A stretch of 16,512 nt of DNA from an uncultured Ruminococcus sp. (lineage in GTDB: Bacteria > Bacillota > Clostridia > Oscillospirales > Acutalibacteraceae). Position numbers and translations under genes: made by a program. Below are positions 5,850 through 13,680 of this stretch, one piece after another. Under the pieces are notes generated by a model. The model was not told the origin of the DNA and did not search any database. It worked only from the letters and a program-made list of their open reading frames with translations. The stretch spans positions 1-16,512 of the forward strand of contig CACYDD010000376.1 of the NCBI GenBank assembly GCA_902773065.1. The letters run 5' to 3'. Positions within the stretch are counted from its first letter, which is position 1. The number at the start of each line of letters is the position of its first letter.

Positions 5850-7142
5850 ATGAAAGTAAAGTTTTTTACCTTGGGCTGCAAGGTAAATCAGTTTGAATCC
5901 CAGGCTATGATCAAACAGCTTTCCGAACATGGTTACGAAACAGCATCGGAAGATGAAAGTGCCGATATCACTGTCATCAATTCCTGTGCTGTAACAGCGG
6001 CAAGCGAGCAGAAAGCAATGAAGCTCCTGCGCCGTATCCGCCGGGAAACTCCCGATACGGTGATCGTTCTGACAGGCTGTATGGCTCAGACCGTAAAAGA
6101 CAGCGGAAAGCTTGAAGAAGTGGATATTATTCTCGGCAACAAACGTCGCTCGGATATTATTCCCGTACTGGAGGAATATTTCTCCGGGAAAAAGAAAATG
6201 ACCTTTGTTGAACAGTATCAGAAGCATGATGATTATGAAAATCTGATTGTTGACGATTTCTCTGAAAGAACAAGAGCCTTTCTCAAAATCGAGGACGGCT
6301 GCAACCGTTTCTGCTCCTACTGCATTATTCCGTATGCAAGAGGAAGAGTACGTTCCTCTTCTGTGGAATATATCAGAAAAGAAGTGGAAGGCTTTGCCAA
6401 AAACGGCTATAAGGAAGTTGTTCTGGTCGGCATTAATCTTTCCTGCTATGGCAGCGATAACGGGCATTGTTTTTCCGATGCGGTAAAAACTGCCTGTGAA
6501 GCGGCAAATGTCCGTATCCGTCTCGGTTCGCTTGAACCTGAATCTATGGATCTTGAAACGCTGAAAATTTTTGCAGAGCAGAAAAATTTCTGTCCGCAGT
6601 TTCATTTATCACTCCAGAGCGGCTGTGACGAAACATTAAAACGAATGAACCGTCATTATACAACAGCTGAATATGAAAAAATCGTCAGTGATATCCGGAG
6701 TGTTTTTGAAAATGCCGCGATCACAACCGATATCATGGTCGGCTTTGCAGGAGAAACAGACGAGGAATTTCAGAAATCGATGGCATTTGTGGAGAAAATC
6801 GGTTTTGCAAAGGTGCATATCTTCCCCTACTCACGCAGACCCGGCACAGCGGCAGATAAAGCACCCAACCAGCTTTCAAACGATACCAAGAAGAAAAGAT
6901 CTGCCCTTATGGCGGAAGCGGCAGGCAGGGCAAGGAAGAAATTCCTTGCTTCTCAGGTCGGGCGAACCGAAAAAGTACTGATCGAAGCAAGAAACAAAAA
7001 CGGCAAATATGAAGGCTACACGCCTAATTATACACTTGTTTATGTAGAAGCGGACGACAGTGATATCAACACAGTTGTTGATGTAAAAATCACCACAGCA
7101 CAAAACGACTATTGCACAGGGGAAAAAATATGCAATACCTGA
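5850..7142 (+). CDS. mtaB: tRNA N6-threonylcarbamoyladenosine methylthiotransferase
   Basis: MtaB is a radical-SAM enzyme that converts t6A37 to ms2t6A37 in ANN-decoding tRNAs. Domains in order: N-terminal UPF0004/MTTase domain with three cluster cysteines C10, C46 and C77; radical SAM domain with C151-x3-C155-x2-C158; and a C-terminal TRAM-like RNA-binding segment from about residue 368. The 430-residue length is normal. The start MKVKFFTLGCKVNQFES is typical of MtaB (YqeV type) rather than MiaB or RimO. I start at the ATG at 5850, with GAGGGG 10 nt upstream; an in-frame TTG at 5832 lies at that ribosome binding site. The small membrane protein gene follows after 55 bp on the same strand. 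The neighbourhood is not the dnaJ/prmA cluster in which mtaB is often found. Confidence 0.93.
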   Translation: MKVKFFTLGCKVNQFESQAMIKQLSEHGYETASEDESADITVINSCAVTAASEQKAMKLLRRIRRETPDTVIVLTGCMAQTVKDSGKLEEVDIILGNKRRSDIIPVLEEYFSGKKKMTFVEQYQKHDDYENLIVDDFSERTRAFLKIEDGCNRFCSYCIIPYARGRVRSSSVEYIRKEVEGFAKNGYKEVVLVGINLSCYGSDNGHCFSDAVKTACEAANVRIRLGSLEPESMDLETLKIFAEQKNFCPQFHLSLQSGCDETLKRMNRHYTTAEYEKIVSDIRSVFENAAITTDIMVGFAGETDEEFQKSMAFVEKIGFAKVHIFPYSRRPGTAADKAPNQLSNDTKKKRSALMAEAAGRARKKFLASQVGRTEKVLIEARNKNGKYEGYTPNYTLVYVEADDSDINTVVDVKITTAQNDYCTGEKICNT

Positions 7143-7197
7143 GAGAAAATTTATTTATGTCGATTATTATACATTAACCAAAGAAAGGGAGATAAAA

Positions 7198-7380
7198 ATG
7201 AAATTCGGAACAATGAGTATTATGTTTACGGTGATGTTTTTCATCGGAATGATGGTAAACGGCGTAAAGTGGTTTATTATCGAAAAAGATTTTGACAAAA
7301 GCAGTTTTATTGCAACAGGCACATGGGCAGGACTGTTTGTGATCGGGGTAGTTTTGTCAATTTTATTGCAGGGAGTATGA
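7198..7380 (+). CDS. Small two-helix membrane protein, function unknown
   Basis: The 60-residue product begins MKFGTMSIMFTVMFFIGMMVNG and has two hydrophobic segments (about 5-21 and 40-58) joined by a charged loop with WFIIEKDFDKSS. GGGAG lies 7 nt before the ATG, so translation is likely. It is 55 bp downstream of mtaB with no terminator between, so it may share that transcript. I cannot assign a family. Small membrane proteins like this may modulate a larger partner, but none is evident nearby. Confidence 0.65.
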   Translation: MKFGTMSIMFTVMFFIGMMVNGVKWFIIEKDFDKSSFIATGTWAGLFVIGVVLSILLQGV

Positions 7381-7643
7381 TTTGAAATCCGAATTGTCAG
7401 AAATTTCATATTTGTGGTTATTATGGCGATTATTTCAAAAAACAGAGCCGCAAAATGAAACTCCAGCAATCGGATCATTCTTTTTTCTGTTAAATTAAAT
7501 AACAAAATCTATTGTGAAATATCCATTATAATTAACTAAAATCGATTAAAATTTCGTTAATATTTAGACAATTTGTCTATTTCACTAAAAAATAGCACAA
7601 AAATTATTGCAATTTTGACCTATACTTTATGGAAAAATAGTAG

Positions 7644-7649
7644 TATAAT
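7644..7649 (+). promoter_or_regulatory. Probable -10 box of the kinase-like gene
   Basis: A perfect TATAAT lies 108 bp before the start codon. A TTGACC is upstream (7615-7620), but the 23-bp spacing is too long, and the hexamer at 17 bp (TATACT) is a poor -35. Confidence 0.4.
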
Positions 7650-7688
7650 AAAACCAAGTTAAACGACTTGTATTAAACTTATAACAAC

Positions 7689-7729
7689 ATTGTCTGCCGT
7701 GTCTGTCATAAACCTGCACGGTCGGCAAT
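7689..7729 (+). promoter_or_regulatory. Leader hairpin before the kinase-like gene
   Basis: ATTGTCTGCCGTG (7689-7701) pairs with CACGGTCGGCAAT (7717-7729) in 12 of 13 positions, two of them G-U, around a 15-nt loop. No T run follows, so it is not a terminator. It ends 14 nt before the AAAGGAG ribosome binding site. Confidence 0.5.
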
Positions 7730-7756
7730 AATATAGTATCGAAAGGAGCACAAGTC

Positions 7757-8500
7757 ATGGATGTTATTGCTACAAGAAAAGAAAAGGTAATCTACAAAGA
7801 CGGCGACAGCGCGATCAAAGAGTTTTCCGAAAAGTTCCCGAAATCGGATATCCTTAATGAAGCACTGAATCAGTCAAGAGTTGAGGAAACAGGTCTCCCT
7901 ATCCCTGCACTGAAATCCGTTTCTGTGAGGGGCGGCAAATGGACGATCGCAATGGAATATGTTGAGGGCAAAACGCTTGAACAGATCATGGAAGAAGACC
8001 CCGATAACCTCGAGAAATATATGAACGATTTTGTTGACCTCCAGCTTGAAGTGCAAAGCAAGAAAGCTCCGTTGCTGAACAAGATCAAGGATAAGATGAA
8101 CAGAAAGATCTCTTCTCTCAGCGGTGAGATCGATGCTACTATCAGATATGAGCTTCACACACGTCTTGACAGTATGCCGAACCACAACAAGCTTTGCCAC
8201 GGCGATTTCAACCCGTCCAATATCATCATCGACAGCGAGGGTCATCCTCATATTCTGGACTGGTCACACGCTACACAGGGTAATGCTTCCGCAGATGCTG
8301 CAAGAACCTATCTCCTCTTTGCTCTGAAAGATAAAAAACTTGCTGACCTTTATCTTGATACTTTCTGCAAAAAGAGCGATACCGCAAAGCAGTATGTTCA
8401 GCAGTGGCTGCCTATCGTTGCAGCTTCACAGCTTGTCAAGAGAATCCCCGGCGAAGAAGAGTTCCTCAAAAGCTGGGTAGATGTCGTTGATTATCAGTGA
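7757..8500 (+). CDS. Aminoglycoside phosphotransferase/choline kinase-fold protein
   Basis: The 247-residue protein has the hallmarks of the APH/choline kinase superfamily. A likely ATP-binding Lys is K21 (AIKEF), the hinge region is IAMEYVEGKTL (64-74), the catalytic loop is H148-G-D150-F-N-P-S-N155, and the metal-binding Asp is D168 in ILDWSHA. The catalytic residues look intact, so it should be an active small-molecule kinase. The substrate is unknown. The family covers aminoglycosides, macrolides, choline, ethanolamine, thiamine, homoserine and fructosamine. There is no resistance context, so a metabolic role is at least as likely. AAAGGAG lies 8 nt before the ATG. It stands alone, with its own promoter, a leader of roughly 100 nt, and a terminator-like stem after it. 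Confidence 0.82.
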   Translation: MDVIATRKEKVIYKDGDSAIKEFSEKFPKSDILNEALNQSRVEETGLPIPALKSVSVRGGKWTIAMEYVEGKTLEQIMEEDPDNLEKYMNDFVDLQLEVQSKKAPLLNKIKDKMNRKISSLSGEIDATIRYELHTRLDSMPNHNKLCHGDFNPSNIIIDSEGHPHILDWSHATQGNASADAARTYLLFALKDKKLADLYLDTFCKKSDTAKQYVQQWLPIVAASQLVKRIPGEEEFLKSWVDVVDYQ

Positions 8501-8529
8501 TTATTCCGACCTCCAAATTTTCAATATTT

Positions 8530-8576
8530 AATAAGGCGTTCTGTCACACATAAAGTGCGGCAGAACTCTTTATTTT
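8530..8576 (+). terminator. Terminator-like stem after the kinase-like gene
   Basis: GTTCTGTC (8538-8545) pairs with GGCAGAAC (8558-8565) with one G-U, and the flanking AATAA/TTATT also pair. Four T residues follow. The stem is interrupted, so it is a moderate terminator. The heptamer element begins at its last T. Confidence 0.6.
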
Positions 8577-8758
8577 AATGAATAATTAATAATGAATAAT
8601 TAATAATTGGCAGCATGGGAAAGTTTGTTTTCCCACTGTAGTTTTGTATGAACGGCAACTTAATGCGTCCCCTCAACCCCGACTATTGAAGCTGATCTGA
8701 GCGTATCAACTCCGCCACGCCGCCATTGCACATTGTACATTGCACATTGTACATTGTT
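8576..8758. repeat. Heptamer-armed element between the kinase-like gene and map
   Basis: The left arm (8576-8610) is five words: TAATGAA, TAATTAA, TAATGAA, TAATTAA, TAATTGG, followed by CAGCATGGG. The right arm (8724-8758) is CATTGCA, CATTGTA, CATTGCA, CATTGTA, CATTGTT, preceded by CCACGCCGC. The last word overlaps the map stop codon (8757-8759). The arms are related but not fully complementary. The inner 113 bp is not coding and includes a small TGGGAAA/TTTCCCA hairpin (8616-8635). Confidence 0.75.
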
Positions 8759-9632
8759 AATAGGCTATGACTTCGTGGCCGGTTTCGGTGACGAGAACCA
8801 TAATTTCCCATTGGGCGGAAGGCTTTTTGTCGGCGGTGTAGATTGTCCAGCCATCATTTTTGTCAACATAAACCTTGTCTGAGCCCATATTGACCATTGG
8901 TTCGATAGTGAAGATCATGCCCGGTACAAGCAGCATTTCTTCTCCTGCTTTGGAAACATAGCTGACCCACGGGTCTTCGTGGAATTCAAGTCCGACACCA
9001 TGTCCGCCGATTTCACGAACAACACTATAACCGTTTTTGACAGCGTGTTCATGCACTGCCTGACCCATATCTCCGAGGAATGTCCACGGCTGCACCTTTT
9101 CCAGTCCGATCTCTACACATTCTTTGACAACATCGACAAGCTTTCTGTTTTCCTCACTGACATTGCCGATACAGAACATTCTTGATGAATCCGAAAAATA
9201 ACCATTGTAGATTGTGCTGACATCCACATTGACGATATCGCCGTCTTTCAGTACAACTTTATCGGACGGAATTCCATGGCAAACTACCTCGTTAATAGAG
9301 GTACAAACGCTTTTAGGATAACCTTCATAATTCAACGGTGCAGGAATACCGCCCATTTCAGCGGTTTTCTCTGCAACAAGGTCATCAATTTCCTGTGTTG
9401 TCATGCCGACTCTGATATTTTCGGCAACATAATCGAGAACTGCAATGTTGATTTTTGCACTCTCTTTGATTTTTTCGATCTGCTCCGGCGTTTTGATAAT
9501 GCTGTGATCGGGAACTTCATGTCCCTGACTTTTGATGTAGGAGATTTTTTCATCAAACTGCGCATGGCATTTTTTGTATTTTTTGCCGCTTCCGCACCAG
9601 CACGGATCATTTCTTCCTAATTTATTACTCAT
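8757..9632 (-). CDS. map: Methionine aminopeptidase with N-terminal SEC-C zinc motif
   Basis: Map removes the initiator Met from nascent proteins. The 291-residue protein has two parts. Residues 1-30 carry a SEC-C motif, C11-W-C13 ... C22-H23, a zinc site like that at the SecA C-terminus, which in extended type I aminopeptidases may aid ribosome docking. The catalytic domain keeps all five metal ligands: D137, D148, H211, E244 and E276. H119 and H218 also fit the active site. I start at the ATG at 9632 because AAAGG lies 8 nt upstream and the protein then begins MSNKLGRNDPCWCGSG; the ATG at 9659 would add nine residues. A strong promoter (9667-9695) serves it alone. The stop codon overlaps a heptamer arm, and no classical terminator is seen. 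Confidence 0.95.
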   Translation of the reverse strand: MSNKLGRNDPCWCGSGKKYKKCHAQFDEKISYIKSQGHEVPDHSIIKTPEQIEKIKESAKINIAVLDYVAENIRVGMTTQEIDDLVAEKTAEMGGIPAPLNYEGYPKSVCTSINEVVCHGIPSDKVVLKDGDIVNVDVSTIYNGYFSDSSRMFCIGNVSEENRKLVDVVKECVEIGLEKVQPWTFLGDMGQAVHEHAVKNGYSVVREIGGHGVGLEFHEDPWVSYVSKAGEEMLLVPGMIFTIEPMVNMGSDKVYVDKNDGWTIYTADKKPSAQWEIMVLVTETGHEVIAY

Positions 9633-9666
9633 TGGTCTTACCTTTCCTCCATGAATCATTTTCCTT

Positions 9667-9695
9667 ATTATACACTTATTTTTTCAAAATGTAAA
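9667..9695 (-). promoter_or_regulatory. Promoter of map
   Basis: On the minus strand TTTACA (9690-9695), a 17-bp spacer and TATAAT (9667-9672). The -35 matches consensus at 5 of 6 bases and the -10 at all 6, about 35 bp before the start codon. Confidence 0.8.
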
Positions 9696-9733
9696 TAGGT
9701 CAAAGTAAAATATCTCTAACCATCAATATTCTC

Positions 9734-9771
9734 AAAAAAACACTGACCGTCAGAGTTCGTCTGTCGGTCAG
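9734..9771 (-). terminator. Intrinsic terminator of the ClpE-like gene
   Basis: On the minus strand CTGACCG-a-CAGA pairs with TCTG-a-CGGTCAG (11 pairs, one mismatch) and is followed by TG and seven T residues, 12 bp after the stop codon at 9784. Confidence 0.85.
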
Positions 9772-9783
9772 GTTGTATGTGGA

Positions 9784-12099
9784 TTATAAAATTTCGAGTT
9801 TAATGTCGTTGTCGTCTGCGGTGACGTTAATAGCTGTGAGAATACCGCTGCGGCTGTCTACAATAGCAGAAGCGATCTTATCCTCTACATCCTCGCGTAT
9901 CAGGTTGCGCAAGTCTCTTGCGCCGCTTCTTCCGCCGTAGGACTTTTTAGCAAGATATTTCTGAGCCTTATCATCATAAGTAAAGGTGATACCCTTTTCT
10001 TTCAGCGTATCAACATATTCGTCAAGCATCAGCTTGCTGATGGCAACAAAATCTTCCTCGGTAAGCTGTTTGAATACAATGATCTCGTCAAGGCGGCTGA
10101 GAAATTCGGGACGGAGGAACTCGGAAAGTGCCTTGCGGACTTTTTCTTCTGTTGCCTGTGCCTCGGTCTTGGCAAAGCCGAGAGCGTTCTCTCTGCGCTC
10201 ACTGCCGGCATTGGAGGTCATTACAATGACGGTATTGCTGAAATTGACCTTGCGTCCCTGTGCATCTGTCAGAACACCCTCGTCAAGAATCTGAAGGAGA
10301 ATATTCAGCACATCGGGGTGTGCTTTCTCTATTTCATCAAACAGAAGCACCGAATATGGTCTACGCCTTACTTTTTCCGTTACCTGTCCTGCCTCGTCAT
10401 AGCCTACATAGCCCGGAGGAGAACCGATGATTTTGCTGACGGAGTGTTTCTCCATGAATTCGCTCATGTCAAGGCGGATAAGCGTTTCAGGTGTATTGAA
10501 CAACTCTGTGGAAAGCACTTTGACAAGCTCCGTTTTACCTACGCCTGTCGGACCTACAAAGATAAAGGAAGCAGGTCTTCTTCTCGGGCTGATCTGTACT
10601 CTGCTGCGTTTGACTGCTGCTGCAAGAGCCTTGACAGCCTCTTCCTGTCCGATCACCTTTGCTTTGAGCTTTTCTTCAAGGTCTGCCAGCTTGTGAAGCT
10701 CGTTTTCTCTTACCTTTGAAGCAGGGATTCCCGTCCAAAGTTCGATGACGTTTGCAATATCGTCCTCGGTCACGTCTGCGAAAAGTGAATCAGGATCCAT
10801 ATCATCGATTTCTTTTTCCAGCTTTGCGATATCATACTGAACCGTTGCCAGTTTTTCATAGTTGATCTCGGTTTCGCCCCTGAGTTCTTCTTCCTGTTTT
10901 TTCAGTTCTTTGATTTTATCCTGTGCGGCATCATAGGCTTCAAGATTTTTGTTTCTGAGGGAAGCATGGGTACAGGATTCATCAAGAAGATCGATTGCCT
11001 TATCAGGAAGGAAACGGTCGGTGATGTAGCGTTCGGAAAGAACGACTGTCTTTCTGACGATATCATCCGCCATTTTAACTCTGTGATACTCTTCATAATA
11101 ATTCTTAACTCCAAGAAGCACATCGATCGTATCCTGAACAGACGGTTCGGCAACTGTTACCGGCTGGAAACGCCTTTCGAGAGCGGCATCCTTCTCGATA
11201 TATTTACGATACTCATTGAAAGTTGTCGCACCGATCACCTGAATCTCGCCTCGGGAAAGAGCGGGCTTCATGATGTTAGCGGCATTCATAGAGCCTTCGC
11301 TGTCACCTGTGCCGACAAGACTGTGTACCTCATCAATAAACAGAATGACATTTCCTGCCTCTTTCACTTCGTTGATAAGTCCCTTGATACGGCTTTCAAA
11401 CTGACCTCTGAACTGTGTACCTGCCACAAGAGCTGTCATATCCAGAAGCTGAATTTCCTTGTCTTTCAGTCTGTGCGGAACATCTCCGGCGGCAATTTTC
11501 AGCGCAAGACCTTCCGCAATCGCAGTTTTACCGACACCTGGTTCACCGATAAGACAAGGATTATTCTTTGTACGGCGTGACAAAATCTGAATCACACGGT
11601 CGATTTCCTTTTCTCTGCCGACAATTCTGTCAAGCTCACCGTCCCTTGCTCTTTGTGTCAGATCGGTGCAGTAAGCATCAATATGTTTTCTGCCCTTGCG
11701 GTGTTTGGGAGCTTCGGATTTATTATTCTTTTTTTCTTCCTTCTTCTTTTCATTTTCGCTGAGCTTATCGCTGGGTGATTTTGAATTGAACAGGTTTTTG
11801 AAAAAAGGCGGAAAAGCAGGTGCACCGCCTCTGCTGAAATCATCATCCTCATCCTCGCCGATATCCTCAAAATCCTCTTCATCGGGAAAGATTCCCGAAT
11901 CCGCCAGATCGGTCATCTGATCCTGAATATTCACAAGATCATCTTCAGATATTCCCATTTTTTCCATGATATCGGTCACGGGCTTGATTCCCATTTCCTT
12001 TGCACACACAAGACAATAGCCGACAGTATCAGCGGCATTAGCTGTATTGGAAACGAAAACGACTGCCGGTCTTTTATCGCATTTAGAACATAACATCAT
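9784..12099 (-). CDS. clpE: ClpE-like AAA+ unfoldase with N-terminal zinc finger
   Basis: This is a class I Clp/Hsp100 ATPase that should unfold proteins and feed them to ClpP. The 771 residues show, in order: a zinc finger C4-x2-C7-x21-C29-x2-C32 in place of the usual double Clp-N repeat; an acidic stretch (73-88); a Lys/Glu-rich linker (108-138); AAA1 with Walker A GEPGVGKT (185-192) and Walker B ILFIDE (252-257); a short UVR-type coiled coil (about 393-432); AAA2 with Walker A GPTGVGKT (516-523) and Walker B LLFDE (585-589); and a ClpP-docking tripeptide LGF (640-642). These fit ClpE better than ClpC or ClpB. The ATG at 12099 has GGAG 10 nt upstream. It follows pgsA by 65 bp and has its own promoter. 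I see no CtsR or CIRCE operator there, although ClpE is often heat- or CtsR-controlled. Confidence 0.88.
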   Translation of the reverse strand: MMLCSKCDKRPAVVFVSNTANAADTVGYCLVCAKEMGIKPVTDIMEKMGISEDDLVNIQDQMTDLADSGIFPDEEDFEDIGEDEDDDFSRGGAPAFPPFFKNLFNSKSPSDKLSENEKKKEEKKNNKSEAPKHRKGRKHIDAYCTDLTQRARDGELDRIVGREKEIDRVIQILSRRTKNNPCLIGEPGVGKTAIAEGLALKIAAGDVPHRLKDKEIQLLDMTALVAGTQFRGQFESRIKGLINEVKEAGNVILFIDEVHSLVGTGDSEGSMNAANIMKPALSRGEIQVIGATTFNEYRKYIEKDAALERRFQPVTVAEPSVQDTIDVLLGVKNYYEEYHRVKMADDIVRKTVVLSERYITDRFLPDKAIDLLDESCTHASLRNKNLEAYDAAQDKIKELKKQEEELRGETEINYEKLATVQYDIAKLEKEIDDMDPDSLFADVTEDDIANVIELWTGIPASKVRENELHKLADLEEKLKAKVIGQEEAVKALAAAVKRSRVQISPRRRPASFIFVGPTGVGKTELVKVLSTELFNTPETLIRLDMSEFMEKHSVSKIIGSPPGYVGYDEAGQVTEKVRRRPYSVLLFDEIEKAHPDVLNILLQILDEGVLTDAQGRKVNFSNTVIVMTSNAGSERRENALGFAKTEAQATEEKVRKALSEFLRPEFLSRLDEIIVFKQLTEEDFVAISKLMLDEYVDTLKEKGITFTYDDKAQKYLAKKSYGGRSGARDLRNLIREDVEDKIASAIVDSRSGILTAINVTADDNDIKLEIL

Positions 12100-12137
12100 T
12101 TACTTTGATCTCCTTCCACTTCATATGCAATGTTTAT

Positions 12138-12167
12138 ATCATAACACATTTCATACCAAAATGTCTA
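12138..12167 (-). promoter_or_regulatory. Promoter of the ClpE-like gene, overlapping the pgsA stop
   Basis: On the minus strand TAGACA (12162-12167), an 18-bp spacer and TATGAT (12138-12143) with a TGt extension. The -35 begins with the pgsA stop codon TAG. It allows the ClpE-like gene to be made independently of cvpA-pgsA. Confidence 0.6.
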
Positions 12168-12761
12168 CCTTTTTTCGCATTTATCCTCCATTTTATTCTT
12201 TTTGCCGATCAGCCCCATAAACAGAATTGTATACATCACCAAAGAAAAAAGCATTGCTGCTGTTGTTACAGAAAACAAAACAACAGTCAGCATATCATTA
12301 CTGATTCCCCAAACCGCCTTGAGCAGTACCAGAATTGTTACAGAAGTATAGAAAACAGCGGTAGAAAGCTTACCGTACCATTTTGCCGCAGGCGGCTTGA
12401 TTTTTATGAGCAACAGTACCAATCCGCCCGAAAGCATCAGGATTTCTTTTGTAAACATTACCTCCGCAAACAGGAATATCGTCTTATCGATAAAGCTCAG
12501 ACTGATCACTACTGCGATCAGAGTCAGTTTATCGGCAACGGGGTCAAGCATTTTGCCAAGCTGTGTGACCTGATCAAATTTTCTCGCGATCATACCGTCA
12601 AACATATCGCTGACAGCCGACAGCAGAAGCATCAAAGCGGCATAAACAAATTGCTTATTTACAATAAATTTCACCAAAGGCACTATCACGGCAAGTCTCA
12701 GACACGACAGCAGATTCGGCACTGTCATATTTTTTTCAATCCTCTTCCCTGCTTCACTCAC
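12165..12761 (-). CDS. pgsA: CDP-alcohol phosphatidyltransferase, probable phosphatidylglycerophosphate synthase
   Basis: PgsA joins CDP-diacylglycerol and glycerol-3-phosphate, the committed step to phosphatidylglycerol and cardiolipin, in the membrane. The family signature is complete: D52-x2-D55-G56-x2-A59-R60-x8-G69-x3-D73-x3-D77. The 198-residue protein has about six hydrophobic segments and an N-terminus (MTVPNLLSCLRL) close to that of PgsA. I use the GTG at 12761, with GAGG 7 nt upstream; the ATG at 12728 would remove 11 residues and fits the family as well, with a poorer ribosome binding site. The substrate could be another alcohol such as inositol or serine, but this N-terminus favours PgsA. 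It lies 24 bp after cvpA and is probably co-transcribed with it. Confidence 0.85.
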   Translation of the reverse strand: MSEAGKRIEKNMTVPNLLSCLRLAVIVPLVKFIVNKQFVYAALMLLLSAVSDMFDGMIARKFDQVTQLGKMLDPVADKLTLIAVVISLSFIDKTIFLFAEVMFTKEILMLSGGLVLLLIKIKPPAAKWYGKLSTAVFYTSVTILVLLKAVWGISNDMLTVVLFSVTTAAMLFSLVMYTILFMGLIGKKNKMEDKCEKR

Positions 12762-12785
12762 CGAACCACCTCAACTTAATCAATA

Positions 12786-13505
12786 TCAAGCAGCCATCAG
12801 TTTGGACATAATCAACTCCGGAATATTAAAACTGTCTATTGTTTTAAAGATAAAGGTTGAATCAATCGCTTTCCTCAGTTCCTCTGCCGCATCAACAGGC
12901 AGCATTACCGACATGAAATACAGAATCAGCGACATCACCATAACAATTACCAAGGCTTCCACCAATCCCAACACAGCACCCAGCACTTTATTGGTTGTAC
13001 TGAGTCCCGTAACATCCACAGCCTTCATCACAGATTTGATCACAAGAGAAATAATCGTTGCAACCAGTGCAAACAGCACGATCGTAACCACTACTGTCAG
13101 CAGTCTCATCACAATCGGACGTATCATTGATTCCAGCATGACAGGAATATTCATCTCTGTTGCTGTAATTTCCGCTGTAATCTCATCGGTAAGACTTTGT
13201 TCACTGATTCCGAGCATGTCAAGAGAATTTTTCATATACCCCGGCAAGTCAGCCATCAGATCAGCGGTATACCCTGCCGTATTTGCAGCCGCATCCGTTT
13301 TCGGCAAAGCTTCCTGTATGGCACTGATGATATAATCCTTTACAAAAGCCTGATAAATTCCTGCGGAGACCAGCGACGCACCAAAAGAAGAGATCACCGC
13401 AGAAATCGCAGTTCCAAGCAGTTCCATCACGGAATGAACAAGTCCTCTCTTGTATCCCCCTATTATCAGTATTGCCGTAATGACAACGATTATTAAATCA
13501 ATCAT
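12786..13505 (-). CDS. CvpA family membrane protein
   Basis: CvpA-family proteins are small integral membrane proteins named for colicin V export and linked to envelope homeostasis; their activity is not settled. The 239-residue protein starts MIDLIIVVITAILIIGGYKRGLVHSVMELLG, the typical CvpA opening in which a first helix is followed by a G-x-x-R/K-G motif. Four hydrophobic segments are visible (near 3-17, 24-50, 137-160 and 175-201), with a long polar stretch between the second and third. I use the ATG at 13505, with AAGGAA 9 nt upstream; the frame extends to a GTG at 13523 without a good ribosome binding site. A clear promoter lies at 13548-13576, and pgsA follows after 24 bp. Confidence 0.8.
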   Translation of the reverse strand: MIDLIIVVITAILIIGGYKRGLVHSVMELLGTAISAVISSFGASLVSAGIYQAFVKDYIISAIQEALPKTDAAANTAGYTADLMADLPGYMKNSLDMLGISEQSLTDEITAEITATEMNIPVMLESMIRPIVMRLLTVVVTIVLFALVATIISLVIKSVMKAVDVTGLSTTNKVLGAVLGLVEALVIVMVMSLILYFMSVMLPVDAAEELRKAIDSTFIFKTIDSFNIPELIMSKLMAA

Positions 13506-13547
13506 AAAATTCAATTCCTTCACTTCCCTATTTTATTTTACTTCTCT

Positions 13548-13576
13548 ACTATACCACATTTTTCCCTAAGCTACAA
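13548..13576 (-). promoter_or_regulatory. Promoter of cvpA-pgsA
   Basis: On the minus strand TTGTAG (13571-13576), a 17-bp spacer and TATAGT (13548-13553) with a TGg extension, about 43 bp before the cvpA start. Confidence 0.72.
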
Positions 13577-13652
13577 GAATATATTTATACATAGTGAGCG
13601 TATATGAAGTCTTGTTCTCACGTCACACTTTTATTATAAAGTCAACGATATT

Positions 13653-13680
13653 CAATGCTCAATGTACAATGAATGACATG
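13653..13680. repeat. Heptamer arm with CATGG edge
   Basis: CAATGCT, CAATGTA, CAATGAA, TGACATG in 7-bp phase, followed by a G run. It is nearly identical to the arm at 13936-13963. Confidence 0.6.

Larger units (their letters stand above)
7381..7756. other. AT-rich gene-free region and leader of the kinase-like gene
   Basis: These 376 bp have no convincing coding frame. They contain the short dyad AGACA-ATT-TGTCT (7565-7577), a TATAAT box at 7644-7649 and a hairpin in the presumed leader (7689-7729). No clear terminator for the upstream mtaB transcript is visible. Confidence 0.6.

Noticed and set aside
5754..6605. Long minus-strand frame of 283 codons opposite mtaB
   Set aside because: It is the antisense of a certain gene. 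Its product is rich in Cys, Phe and His in the way typical of shadow frames, with no ribosome binding site.
7757..8500. Aminoglycoside resistance call
   Set aside because: The fold family is broad, no mobile or resistance context is present, and no substrate-specific motif is recognised.
8576..8758. CRISPR array
   Set aside because: The repeats are 7 bp without spacers of regular length, and no cas gene is in the window.
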